Positions 31,479 to 43,600 of a stretch of 64,000 bases of DNA are shown one piece after another (position 1 is the first letter of the stretch; every line of letters begins with the position of its first letter). The position numbers were made by a program, and so were the translations under genes. The stretch lies in the NCBI GenBank assembly GCA_024449915.1, contig JAMZAV010000446.1:62001-126000 (forward strand). Reading direction: 5' to 3'. The notes under the pieces were generated by a model. That model was not told where the DNA came from, did no database searches, and saw nothing but the letters and a program-made list of their open reading frames with translations. Source of the DNA: Sweltsa coloradensis (Eukaryota > Arthropoda > Insecta > Plecoptera > Chloroperlidae).

Positions 31479-32910
31479 TTACCTGTTGTGTTGGGTCGAT
31501 CTGGTCACTTAGGCCTACATCATTTCATAACATGACCACTCTGCTGGGCAATGAAGACTCATGCACACTTATAACTTCCTAATACAACACTGTGTTCATA
31601 GGTCATGTTTGTGTGTTTTACCAGCATTGTGTGCACTTGTTTTAAACCACAACAATTTGCTGTGATGTGATTTTAAACCCATGCTCCACTCTAAAGGTTA
31701 TTCCAATACGTATTGTAAACAAAATGGGTTAGTTGGCAGTAAAAAGAATCTTGAATAAGTTATAAGCACATTGAAAGACAAGGCAACCATGGTTAAAACT
31801 CATCAAGCTAAGCAGGTCTAATTTTAAACTGGAAACTATAAATCGATTGCTATTAGTGAAAATCAAGTTTAGTTTCACAATTTTATCAAAATGATCTCAC
31901 TGATGATAATAAATATATATTGAATTATGTTATAGGCCTATGTCCCAAATCCCAATCAAATCAATTATAGGCTAGACCTACCCTAGGATAATATGCCAAG
32001 TTGCAAGCTTTGTAAAGAATAGAGTGTTAATCTGAATATTCCAAGTTTCTATATTTTTCAATAAAGCTGCAACATAGTTAGAGCCTAGCCTACACATAGT
32101 TTAATGGATGAATGTCATACCATTGTTTGCCATACCAAATTATCATTCTTCAAGTATATTTATGTTTTATGTTCATCTCCGTACTTTCCACTTTTAAAGA
32201 TGTGGTTGCAAAACACTAACACGGCACAGTGCTAGTCATGAGTGATGACAAATTAGGCCTACTCTAATTACAATTAGTATTCTTTGTTTATTTGACATGT
32301 TTGTATTGCACATTAATTTTGTATGTCCCGTACCGGTACATCTCATTTCATTCATTTATTGTCAAGCCTCTTTTACATTCTTGTATACAATTGTAGGATG
32401 CACAGAATTATCGAGGTTGTATGTTATTGTGGTTTGTATTGGCTAATACCTATTTCACAGGCAGTGAGTCAATAAAAACAATGACGTGAGCTCAAAGTCC
32501 AAGTAAAGGTAATCAAATTTACACATGTTTCTCACAGTCACTAGCCAAAAGTGAATCCTTCGTCCAGGGTTATTTTGTTCTACATTCCATCATGTTAACA
32601 CTACCTAATATCAAATGCAAAGAAGGGTATTAAAACTTTATGCTAGGCTAGATATCAAAGTATTGCTGGCAAATCTTTTGGTATCCCTAAACTGACTCTA
32701 ATTAAAGACGATGGCCTATCAAATGCTGCTTAGGTATCCCTCTTTTTCTAAGTACTGTGAAGTGTCCCTTGGTCGCCCGCGCAGTTATTTGTTTGATCAT
32801 TATATTGATCAATAGGCCTAGTTAACTTTAAAGCAATATACAATTTTGTAAACCATCGGCGCACTCAGTCGCCCGCATTGCATGCTGGGAATCGTGTTGC
32901 TCCTCCACAC
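31479..32910 (+). other. FKRP 3' region and intergenic DNA
   Basis: No other gene recognised. AATAAA at 32060-32065 (TTTTCAATAAAGC) is the best poly(A) signal downstream of FKRP. An AATAAATA at about 31909 is an alternative. Confidence 0.45.
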
Positions 32911-32913
32911 TTA

Positions 32914-33081
32914 TGGCGTTTTCCATTGGCCGCACTCGGTGCGCACTAGTTGCGGCCCTAGTGCGCACTGGATTGCCACTTGTCTTCTTCATTTGTTCAG
33001 TTTTGTAATGTATTCAAGTGGGAGGTTGCACAACAATGACATCTATGCACTCGCCGAGTTGCATGCCAATGGAAAACACCA
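32914..33081. mobile_element. PIF/Harbinger-like MITE with TTA TSD
   Basis: Ends TGGCGTTTTCCATTGGC and, inverted, GCCAATGGAAAACACCA, with one mismatch over 17 bp. They are flanked by TTA (32911-32913) and TTA (33082-33084), the 3-bp target typical of Harbinger MITEs. 168 bp, non-coding. Confidence 0.7.
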
Positions 33082-33423
33082 TTAGATGGTGAACTTTTTT
33101 TTTTTATAAAACCTCTGAAGAGAAGGCTGTGTTTTCTTCAATGTAAACAATGATTGCCGGCTTCTGTTGGAAATTTAGGATTGAGTTGTCTGTGCTTCTT
33201 GCAACACGCTGCCCAGAATTCCGTGCGGAGTTCGTGCATGCGCAGAGACCTTACGAAATCGTCTATTGGCTGATGGGAGAGGATTTGTTCATCTTCATTA
33301 TTACTGCTAAGAGTCCCTCTGTTGATTACTACAAAGATTCCTTGGAAATTATGTGATTATTCTGCCATATTATTATAATGCCACACCACACATGCTAGAA
33401 GTACTCTACATACTCAAAGTCTT

Positions 33424-33520
33424 TGTGTGGTCGTAACGAGGAAACTAAAGATCCGGGTTCGAGCCTCGGTCAAGATGGATTTTTTAGTTTCCGAATTGTA
33501 TTTAATATTAACAATTCCAC
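33424..33520 (+). repeat. tRNA-derived SINE fragment
   Basis: B-box-like GGGTTCGAGCCTCGG followed by 'GGATTTTTTAGTTTCCGAATTGTATTTAA', the same tail type as at 37740-37765 (GACTTTTTTAATTTCTGAATTGTAGT). The head is degraded. Confidence 0.55.
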
Positions 33521-33796
33521 TTACGGGAGTGTTTCCCGACTAACCAAATCGAAAAATAAGTTATAAGTTATTCAGGCTTAGCCACCAATTATTTATTGTT
33601 CACCATAGGCCTACTAATCACAATTTATATTATTTGCTAATTTATTTATATTGTATTTTATAATGTGGTTTTAAGAAGTATAGTAATTTAGGCATAGTAA
33701 GTTAGACACTTTGTGACTGGTGCCTCAGGGCCCATTTCTAACTTTCTATGGAGTTAATGCATCTTAATTTTCAATTGTACAATTTTAAAAATAAAT

Positions 33797-33799
33797 AAC

Positions 33800-33865
<66 letters not shown>
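33797..33865. repeat. (AAT)n microsatellite
   Basis: About 22 AAT units to the left of the SINE at 33953. Confidence 0.9.
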
Positions 33866-33952
33866 TAATATAAGGTTTTTAAACATAAGCCTGCTGTAAG
33901 GACACAGTTATTGATTCATAGCAGTTGTTGTTGCATAGTTGGTTGTTTTGTT

Positions 33953-34024
33953 GTCCCGGTGGCTCAATTGGTAGAGCTATGGCACGTTAAGCCGGAGGTT
34001 CTGGGTTCTAACCCCAGTCGGGGC
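33953..34024 (+). repeat. tRNA-like SINE head (family 1)
   Basis: Fourth copy of the family at 10578/10781/11081. The B box is mutated (GGGTTCTAACCCC), so it is not a functional tRNA. AAT repeats lie on both sides (33797-33865 and 34052-34098). Confidence 0.75.
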
Positions 34025-34051
34025 AAACTTTTACGACAAGTGTTATGAATC

Positions 34052-34098
<47 letters not shown>
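34052..34098. repeat. (AAT)n microsatellite
   Basis: About 15 AAT units directly after the SINE tail TGTTATGAATC. Confidence 0.9.
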
Positions 34099-34099
<1 letters not shown>

Positions 34100-34100
<1 letters not shown>

Positions 34101-36357
34101 GGGAGCTTTTTGTTGAGAGAGCTTTTTAACATGAGAGCTTTTTGTTGGACCACACAACCATCTAGGTAGGCCTACATGCTTTATTTTTCTGTGTTTTCCT
34201 CGATGTTTTGTGATTATTGAATAGTGCCATTGAAGTGTCAAAACTAGGTACATGTTTTATTTTATTTTTATTGTGTTGAGACTGATCGATTCCAGACCTC
34301 GTTGTATGTAGATCTTAGGTACTCATTTAGATGTGTGTTACTGTTGTCGCATTAATTTTTATGTTTATGGTTGTGTTAAGTAAAACATGAACAAGCTGAA
34401 CGTTTTTTGCTTTTTGCACAATTCTGTTCCAAAACTTAATTGCAGCTAGGTGGATAGTAGTAGTAGAAAAAAGAAACAATTTTTAAAAGTTTTAACAAAA
34501 CCAAGTCAAGTTTGGGGTGTTTTGCCTTGTTATCCAAGACTGCTGGATGGGCTCGGGCCAACTTTTTGAATAATGTTAAATGTCCTTTTAAAAGTTGCTT
34601 GATCACAACAAAATCCAGTGAATTTCCACATACATTCTAGATCACTTTTGACCTACAATTTTCACCAAAAAATGTTTAGATCTATGGAGGTTGTTTACAA
34701 AGGGTGCGATCAGAGATTTCAACATTTAAAATATTTGTCACTAAAACGAACTTTGTAAATAACTCTTTGATGCCCTATTGACGGGTCAGTTGTTAAATAA
34801 TCAATATTTTGAAAAGCACATATTTTGATAGTACACACATTCTAACTTGACATACTGATGCAAATCACAACCCCATAGTACAAACGGTAGAGCTTCAAAG
34901 TGATCCAGACTAAATCAAAATCCTTGCACTCCCCATTATAGCCTGGTTTGAGTGAGCTCATCCAACAGTCTTAAATGTTATCTAATAAAAATTGTGCCTG
35001 CAAAGGTATTGCATCTGAAGAATGTTATGTTTGTTTTTATTATAGCATCCAGTAGATCATTTTACAGATTAGGATGTTTCTGTTTAATTTTAAATAAAAC
35101 TACAGTAGGTAATAGAACAGTTCATATTTATTACATAAAATTAGATGAACTTTTGCTCTGTTCTTTTGTAAAAAAGTTTTTTTTTAAAGTCTACATAAGA
35201 ACAGATCAAAAGTTAATTTAATTTAATTTTTCTATGTGAAGTGTGGTAGTTTGTTCATCTTGAGACCCATCAACTTCTCAGGACTTCTGCTTTATAGGGC
35301 CCACCTTTGTTGATGGATTAGTTTCAATGTTATAGTTTTCCGTGATAATACTACTTACATAATAATTTAGAGATAACTTGGAATTCAAAATTTTGAAATA
35401 AATTGTTATGGCTTGGGCAATTCCCAAACAAAAACAAACATTTGTACAAAATTAAATTAATGTGATTTATGTAAGCACGTTAAGGTTGGATTCAATCAGG
35501 GTTATCCTACAATTCATGTATGATATTACGCAATATGCATGGAGCATGGCCATCTGCACTGCATCAGCATAAGCTACTGTGTTAGTGTGCAGAAACTAGG
35601 CATTAAACTGCATAACACAACTTTGAGGAACTGATTCTTCAAATTTGGAATCGATTCCTAGATGTCATCCTCACTATAGGGCCCAGATTAGGGATGCACA
35701 CGATAATCGATATTACCATTTGATAATCGATATTCAATAAAATTACAATAATGATTGATTTTTTTTGCAAAATTATTGTGTGCATGTTTTCCAAAAAAAA
35801 GCAAAACGCAGACTGCTGTATCACCACCATTGTATTCGTGTCCTGTGTGATTAACCCATTAGAGTACCATTTATTTTATTTAAGAAATTCAGGTTCTGTG
35901 GGTACAATATGAAATTGTATTTTTTTTTCTAATAATTTTAATACTTTAAATTTTTTTCAGGGCAATATTTAACAAAAAAAATGGGAAATATTGAATATTA
36001 AGTAGCCCATTAGTTTAAATAAAACAGTTATTTTCTATGCTTGGCTGGAAAGGTGTTTTATTCCTGATTTTTTTCATGTGTGTAGCATTTTTGTGGTTTA
36101 AAAATTGAGCATGTTAGCCTTTTTTGAAATTACTGAAATTTTCAAAATTTCTCCCTGTTTTGTTCCTTTCCACTCTTTTGGATTTTGCATCTTAATTCGA
36201 ATTCATACTAGACTTGCAATTAAAAAGCAAAATTTGAGCAACAATTTTTTACAAAATGTTGTATTTTTGTATTTTTTGCACCCCTTAAAAGTTCCACCGA
36301 AAAATTGACTAGTATGGCTCGTCCAAGTACCTACTCCAGTGGGTTAATATTTATAAT
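34100..36357. other. Non-coding stretch
   Basis: No gene recognised. Positions 34690-34870 match 498-680 (dispersed repeat). Positions 35700-35750 contain two 'GATAATCGATATT' words. Confidence 0.45.
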
Positions 36358-37064
36358 TGGATGAGCGTAGCGAGCGAAGCGAAGATTCCATTTCACTACA
36401 CTGGAGAAAAAAATCCGGAATGTTTTTTTTTCTTTCTGTATTTTTGTCTGTCTGTTAACACGATTCCGGCTAAACCGATATTCCAATTGCGATGAAATTT
36501 TATGGAGGCCTTCGAAATCTCTGAACTTAGAACTGCCACGTTTTTGAGCGCAATCGAAAAATTATTTCTCATGAAAATCGCAATTTTACGATTTTTTTTC
36601 GATTTTTTGAAAATTTATTTTACTTATAAGCTTAATCCGATTTTTATGATTTTTTCATAGAACCTTAATTTTATGAATTAAGATATTCGTGTGAAATTTG
36701 AGCGCAATCGAAAAATTATTTTTCATGAAAATAGAAATTATGTGTTTTTTCTTTCTTTTTTTAAACAATTTTTTTACTTATTACACCTACATGCTTAATC
36801 CTATTGTAATACGTTTTTCATAGAACCTTAATTTTATTAATTTATATATTCGTGTGAAATTTGAGCGCAATCGAATCATTATTTCATATAAAAATCCCAA
36901 TTTTTCGATTTTTTTCTTTTTTTAAAAATTACGATTAATTATAAAAAAATTGAACTTTGTAGTAATTTTTTCACAGAACAACAGAAAATCCGCATAACAC
37001 ATGGCAGCTTAATGCACCAATTACGCTCATCCAACAACGCGGCGGGACTTAAGCGTTTTCCTAG
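36358..37064 (+). mobile_element. Family A Helitron/Helentron-like element, full length
   Basis: Starts TTGGATGAGCGTAGCGAGCG and ends CCAACAACGCGGCGGGACTT followed by AAGCGTTTTCCTAG. The interior has the same parts as the 13570-14332 copy in the same order, including three tandem ~145 bp units with GAAATTTGAGCGCAATCGAA. AACGC…GCGTT near the end can pair. Flanks are AATT on the left and TTTTG on the right. No protein. Confidence 0.7.
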
Positions 37065-37660
37065 TTTTGATTTCACAATTACGGATGATAAAAGATTCCA
37101 CACTTTTCCGACTGAAAATATTATATTATGTTAACTTTTTGAGACATCTAATCTGATTACATCTCTTGTCTGACATTATCGCTCGACTTAACGCAGTCAC
37201 CTTTTTGATTAGGACCTCTATTAATATTTTGTATTTTATCGTTGTGAATCCCTAGTATTTTATTATGCCGTCTTATGAATTTAATTAATTATCATTCATT
37301 TGCTTTAATTACCTAATATTTTCAGACAGAAAAAACGAGTATGCTGTCCTCATACACAATCCTCCTATCACTCCTATCATCACCCGCCCCCCCCAAACAG
37401 AATCTTCAAGTCACCTTTTCAAAAAAAAAAATGTGACAAAGCATACCAATAGTACAACATATCCAAGCCCCAATCTGAGATGGGTTAACTGAACCATTTT
37501 TGTTTTTATACTTTTATAATTCAGTTTCATCTTGGTTTTATTTCCAGTTCATGAGTGGTTAACATATGTTTGGTGGTCAGTTCAAAGGCAACAGTTTTTC
37601 GTTGCAGTACTGTTCCATCCATTCAGATGTATAATGCAACTACAATTCAGCACGTACCCA
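37065..37660. other. Non-coding stretch
   Basis: No gene or repeat recognised apart from a C-run (37387-37396) and an A-run (37422-37432). Confidence 0.4.
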
Positions 37661-37663
37661 TCC

Positions 37664-37735
37664 TGATTGTCAAGTTGTTAAGACGCCTGCCTGGAATGCG
37701 GGAGATCCGTGGTTCGATTCCCGGTTGGGGCGGAC
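37664..37735 (+). repeat. tRNA-derived SINE head
   Basis: A-box-like TTGTTAAGACGCCTGCC and perfect B box (GGTTCGATTCC) spaced as in a tRNA, closing with GGGGCGG. The tail 'TTTTTTAATTTCTGAATTGTAGT' occurs with other SINE relics here. 5' acceptor pairing is poor, so this is not a tRNA gene. Confidence 0.6.
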
Positions 37736-38457
37736 TTTTTTAATTTCTGAATTGTAGTAAATAATAATAACACTCCTTGTCATACTTCAACATTATTGTG
37801 CCCATTAGTTACTGTATGTAGCATGCTAGATTTAGTTTAATTCTTGAACTAGTTTCAAGCCATAATATATCTTGTGTTGGTAAGACTATGTATGTTATAG
37901 CCTACAAGTTTTTGTTTAAATATGGAGAGAAACAATATTTTTAAGTATGCAAATCCAAATGTATAATATGCGTACATAATTCAATCATGTTTTATGTTAG
38001 ATAAGAAGTGCCAAATACCCAACTTATAGCAGAGCAAACACGATGCATTGTGTTAAACTAATTTCACTTTTAAATCACCGAGCACGCCACTCGGATCACG
38101 TAATGTTAGCACATACACTCAAAATAATTTGTGATACACTATAGAATTAGTTGGTGATGTAGTATAATGGTTCAGAGATTATGAAAAATGCTTCGGGTGT
38201 GCAAGCAAGCCTACACATATTTTTGTATGTGATCAAATTGAAATTGAAATTTAAATTATTCATGTGATGTGCACATTGTCAACACATCAAACACATTTAC
38301 TAGTTCTACACTTGTTGTCCGAAAGGATTGTGTTTTTTCTATTTCTCAACACTGTGTGTAGCAGTTTGTCCCGGGGGCCTTTCTTTCTTCTAAGTCCATG
38401 CTTAAATATTCTACAACAGTGGTACTGTGATGACTCTTTAGTATGTATTACTTTTAG

Positions 38458-38600
38458 ATGGTTCAATGTTTCGAATTCAAGGAGGACAAAACAATCAAAA
38501 TGTGCAAAGGTAATAAAATTACAACAATATCTCCTTAACATTTGATCATATTTTGGCCTTGAATTCAAGGAATCTTGAACGAAACATTGAACCGTCTAAT
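38458..38600. mobile_element. Short inverted-repeat MITE
   Basis: GGTTCAATGTTTCGAATTCAAGG on the left is inverted as CCTTGAATTCAAGG…CGAAACATTGAACC on the right. The stem is interrupted by an extra palindromic TTGAATTCAA. Relatives with the same end occur at 858-935. Confidence 0.55.
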
Positions 38601-39880
38601 TCAGACTTAAATACCAGCTGCTGTAAAATCAGCCATTACTGGTCCTAAGCATTGCAGTCATTGACGTCATGTATTCACTATACGTACACTATATATTATA
38701 TATTATGTGAATATTCTGTTCCTTAAATTGACTTCTTGATAGGCCTATGTGATAACATTTGGGAAATATTTAGTGTGGGGCATGGTAACGTTTATACTCT
38801 AATCATTGTTCAACGCTTAAAAATGTAAACTTTACTTTACTATTCCTTATACTGCAATCAAATTTGAAAATTTCAATACAATTTGTAATTTGAATGTGTA
38901 TTTGAAATACTTGACACTATAGCAGCCATGTTTGCACACCTCTAGTATACAAAAATGTGTATTGTACATATTTTTAAATACAACAAAGTTTTATGTACCT
39001 GTTGACATAATATTATGATACATACATATATAAATAGATCTATATCATATTCATAAGCATATTATGTATTTATGTTTCTTGAAGTGATAAAAGTAAAATA
39101 AAACAAAGTGCTAGTACCAAAAGCTAGAGTTTGCATTTGGTTTATATAGGCTACCTTTATAAACCCATTATTAATTCCCTTTCCTTTCCTGTTTGTTTGA
39201 GGAACATTTTCAGTTTAAATCAAAACAGTTTAAATAGGATTATTTATGTATTTATGAAGCTGATAATTAACATGAATAGCAAAATTTTTCAAGTATAAGA
39301 TAGTATGCTGAAACCTGAAAATTTTAAACTTTGAACTATAATTTATTTGCTGTTACCAAAGGAAATAATATTTTTACGTAAAATATCTACTCCATTGAGG
39401 CCAACAACAGGTAACGGAAATCTTAATGCCAACACGTTAAAAAAGGTAATTTTTTATTCACTTTCTTATTTCAAACGCCTATTTTGGCAGCGCTGTTTTA
39501 AAATTATTCTAATTCGGCGGCCACTAATTAATAATAATTTTAGGCTTTTGCGACCCGGTATACTATAAATTCAATAATTTGGTCGGGTTAAAACAAAACA
39601 ATATAAACGACGCGACGAAATTACATGATCAATTAGAATTGAATTTAGATGCAGATAGGAACGAAATGACGCACACGAAATCTTTCAATATTTTTTTGGC
39701 GATATGTTTTGTCCTCAACACAAAATTATATAGGTACTCATTTTGTGTAATGTATATCCTCAGACGCGAGGGATCAGTGCCCTCGCGTCGCGTCTGAGGA
39801 AGAAAAATGAGCTTCCGAAAATTGGCGCATTTTTTGTTAAGTGTTTTATTTCTGGCCGTGGTTATTGTTCGTGTGTTTGT
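38601..39880. other. Non-coding stretch between FKRP and DNAI1
   Basis: No gene recognised. Open frames at 39347-39568 and 39579-39797 are short and unlike known proteins. Inverted CAGACGCGAGGGATCAGTGC / CCCTCGCGTCGCGTCTGAGG at 39760-39800 forms an 18-bp hairpin. Confidence 0.4.
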
Positions 39881-40445
39881 GTTTACTTATTGTTTCTGTT
39901 TGTGCATTCCCATTCTGCACAAGCTTAAGCCATATCAAAACAATCCAGAAAAAATACTTCATTGCATCTAAAACATAAGAGCTTTGTTCGCCTGTCCAAC
40001 ACTTTACACTAGTGTAAGTCAGTGTAGACGAATGGCTGTTTTTTTGTGTCAGTGTAAGTCAGTGTAGTTTGTATGTGGTCGTTTTTCTGTACCTTCAGTG
40101 TAGCACTAGTGCTGCCAGTGCTACACTAGATTACACTGGCTATTTTGGTCGTGTAGGAGGAAACAACACTAAAAGTGTTGCGTGTGTTTTTTTGTGGGCA
40201 ACACTCGGGCTACACTGACATACTGTTTCCTTTAAAAAGAAGTACTTCCGCCGTACACTGCTCAGTGCACGTGTAAAACAGTGTAGCACTAGTGGTGGAC
40301 AGGCGAACAAAGCTGAGGTAAAGTATAAATTGAAACGCCAAATCGCCATCTTGAAAAGGTCAGATTGTCGCTTCAATTTGCCACGCTCGCGCCTGTGTGG
40401 ACGTATTGGAGACTGGGGATCTAGCCTACTATAGATGTTAAATAT
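39880..40445 (-). mobile_element. Dispersed repeat E (CAAGATGGCG family), split by a MITE
   Basis: In reverse it matches 58265-58500 and 59696-59930: ATCTATAGTAGGCTAGAT, CAGTCTCCAATACGTCCGCA, CAGGCGCGAG, AATTGAAGCG, TCAAGATGGCGATTTGG, then after the MITE 'GGATTGTTTTGATATGG' and 'GCTTGTGCAG'. It lies just 3' of the DNAI1 stop codon. Class unknown; no TSD seen. Confidence 0.6.
39982..40311. mobile_element. MITE with ~19-bp perfect TIRs inside repeat E
   Basis: Ends AGCTTTGTTCGCCTGTCCA and, inverted, TGGACAGGCGAACAAAGCT. The interior is built of AGTGTAG/ACACTA words. Repeat E copies at 58400 and 59830 lack it, so it is a secondary insertion. TSD unclear. Confidence 0.7.
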
Positions 40446-40471
40446 CATTGGGGTGGAGTGAAAGTGCCACC

Positions 40472-40655
40472 TCAGGCTGACATGACACTAGCGGTGTCTG
40501 GGGACGGAGGTTTGCTGACGGGTTCTCGAACCAGGGACAGCAACTTGTCCAGTTTTATCACCTCCAACTCCCTCGCTGTGTAAATTGGTCCCTTCTTCAA
40601 TGGCTTCACTTTCTTGCGGAGATTTGGCGACAGTTTCAAACTTGAAATGCAACCC
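40472..40655 (-). CDS. DNAI1: DNAI1 exon 10 (terminal)
   Basis: [15 protein letters not shown], then [17 protein letters not shown] and a divergent Pro/Ser tail ending in TGA at 40474-40472. Acceptor TTTTTTCAG. Confidence 0.92.
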
Positions 40656-43600
40656 CTGAAAAAACAAACTTTTCTTATCCAAGGTACCGTACCGACATTT
40701 GAACATAATAAATCTCTTCTTTGAAACCACGAGTGAAACTCTGATTCGGAGGTCACGGATTAAATCCTGCTGCCGGCAATCATGACTGAATGTTTTTTTT
40801 CACCGATAAAGGAATTATTGAGCCCTCGAAACAGCCCTCGGACATTCTCTTCACAATAATTTGCAATAGCTCCAAATTGCCTTGGGACAATTTGAAGAAG
40901 GCTGAAGGGAATGTTTTGGACTCATGGTCAGGTTTCTTACGAGGCACGTTCTTAAATAGAATCTTAAGTGAGAACACACATAGTAGTACTATCTGCAATT
41001 TTAGTGGGAAGCCTGCCCAAAGTGCCCTCTTCAGTCTTTGGTGTCTTAACTTGGTATATTGGAGTAAAGACAATTGTGATGGGATGTCCGAGGGCGGTCA
41101 GCCTCATGCATTCCGATTCGCATTAACTGCTGAGGAAAACCTCGGAAAAACCTTCAGTCAGGATTGCGGGCCTTGACGGAATTTGAGCCCAGGCCGGGAC
41201 TTCCCTGGGAACACTGTCAGTAGTACTTCTTACTGTTGAATTGATGATGTGTCAATTCAGTCAATGTATTGATCAAACTTTTAAAGTAATCAACATGTAG
41301 CGGTAAATAAATGAGTGCAAATGCCTGTACTACCTACCTGTCGTCGCCAATGATGACGATGGGCAGCCTGTGGTTGAACGCTATCCTAGTGAGTTTGTTC
41401 TTCTTCTTTGAGACCACGGCCTGTGCACATATCGCCTTGTACTTGTTGATCTGTAGGTCGAAGACGTGGACTCGACCGTCGGAGGTGACGGCGGCGAAGA
41501 CTGTGCTGGAATATGGAGCCCACTCCACGTCCCCCACTGACGAGCCAAGGTCAAATACAAACAGTGGCTCGCTGCAACATTAACAGTTACTGTCATGTCA
41601 TGTTGGAACAGTGGCGGATCCAGAGGTTGATAGAAGAGGCTTGCTACCCTTAATTCCGAAAGTGTTACATTTTATTGTACAGTGAACAATCCTGTTACGT
41701 GATAATATACCAAACTGAATGGTAGATCATATTGAAATATACCCTCTCTATAAAACCATTTAAACACGGTCTTGAAAAAATTTCCTTACTAAAATTCCCT
41801 GCGGGGCTATACTGGGGGATCGTGCCCCACAGACCCCATGGCGTTACGTTGCTCCATCTCGACACCTTCCTCCCTTACGAAGGTCCTGGATCCACCCTTG
41901 TGTTGAAATTAATAATAAATAAGCTACAAATTACATCGGTGGTAGGCTATTCTTTGTAAGGCCTCGCTATAAATGCCATCTACCAGACCCCTATTTAACA
42001 AGACAGGCTGTGGTGAAAACAGTTGGTGGTGACAGTGTTGGCTCGAGCGCTAAGCGCTCGACTCTGGTTCGGGAGGTCCCGGGTTCGAATCCCGTCGAGA
42101 CCGGCAATCTTGACAGAAGGTTTTTTCCGAGGTTTTCCCCAGTCGTTAAGGCAAATGCAAGGGATTGAGTCCTCTTAAGTAGCCCTCGGACATCCCTTCA
42201 CAATTGTCCTATCCGCAATATACCTAGTTAGTCGCTTGAAGAGGGTCACACCAGTTAATTCTGATGTGTATACTCTACAGCGGGTATCCTACAAAAATTA
42301 ATTTTTATTTTTATTTGGTGGTGCTTTTAGTTATTGTCACAGTTGATTCACAGAATTCGACAAAAATGTTCACCCATCAGTAGCCAATCGGACCCCAATC
42401 CAATGATATATTAAATTTTCGATTATACGGCAGACCATCCCTGCTTACAACTATCTTTAAAATGCCGCAGCTTACCTGCAGTTGTCCTCCCATATCTTGA
42501 CCCTCCAGTCCGCGCTGCATGACAGGAATATGGACGTGTTGTACTTGTTGTAGTCTATCTTATGGATGGGCATGTGGTGCGCCTCGTAGGCAGCTAGGAA
42601 CATCGACGCGTATGCGGTACTGCACTTGTAGATGATGCCCTCCTCCGTACCCACCAAGAATATCAGGGGATCCGTGGGGTGGAACGCGAATGTTGTTCCA
42701 CATCCTTCAAACAAGATAAATATTAAAAGTTCAAAACCTTTATTTTGTATCCTCTTCCAATGTATGCAGCACTGAACTCGGCCAATAGTTTTGGCCTAGC
42801 AAGGTCTTGACTTCCACGATCTCCACAGTGAATCCACTGTCACCTAAGGACTATTGGTTCAACTAAGGACCATTGAGCAGTATTTTAAGTAGTCCTTGGA
42901 CATTCCTTAACGCCACTGCATTTACTCTAAAAAACTTGTTTTAGACACCAAGGGCACGGATACACAAAGGGGAGTTAACTAAAACGGAATTCATTTTAGG
43001 AGTAATTAATTTAACCCATTTTAAGAGGGTATGCTGAGGCTAGAAAGGAGGCGAGTTTAAGCGCTCAGCTTTCTGGATTTTTTGAGTAAACGGTTTATAA
43101 CACCATTATCAAATTTCACACTAACGTTTATAAAGAATAAATCTATGTTATCCATTGTGCGTATTCTTAAATTAATTCATTGATTTTGAATTAAAATTTA
43201 GTGAAATCACCAAAATTTACTCAATTTTGGTCAACTTCGGGAATTTATTCCAAGTGAACAGATTTTTTAAACTCAAATTTGCATAATAGAACCCAACGTT
43301 TAAATCAATGTGAACGCGCAGGTTAATTTGGTTTTATCGTAAGATAAACGGTTTGGTGGGAATTTCCAGAATTGTAATCCATGTTTTGGATTTCCCATTT
43401 TTTCACGTTTTGAACTTATGTCTCGCAATGGATTTTTAACGCTTATTTTGTGCAACCAATTACGGATATCAATATAAAAGTACTTTATTAACATCCATTC
43501 AAAATTTGGTAATGATATTACCAACCGTTCAGCAGAAATCATCAACACCTGTTTGCGCGCATTTGAGTTGGGCGAAGCTCAGCGTACCCTCTTAAGAGTA

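Noticed and set aside
34050..34253. Poly-Tyr frame; poly-His frame at 57100-57324
   Set aside because: Microsatellite translations ((AAT)n and (ATC)n).
40790..41176. 128-codon plus-strand frame
   Set aside because: Lies in DNAI1 intron 9 over two inverted SINE relics; no domain.
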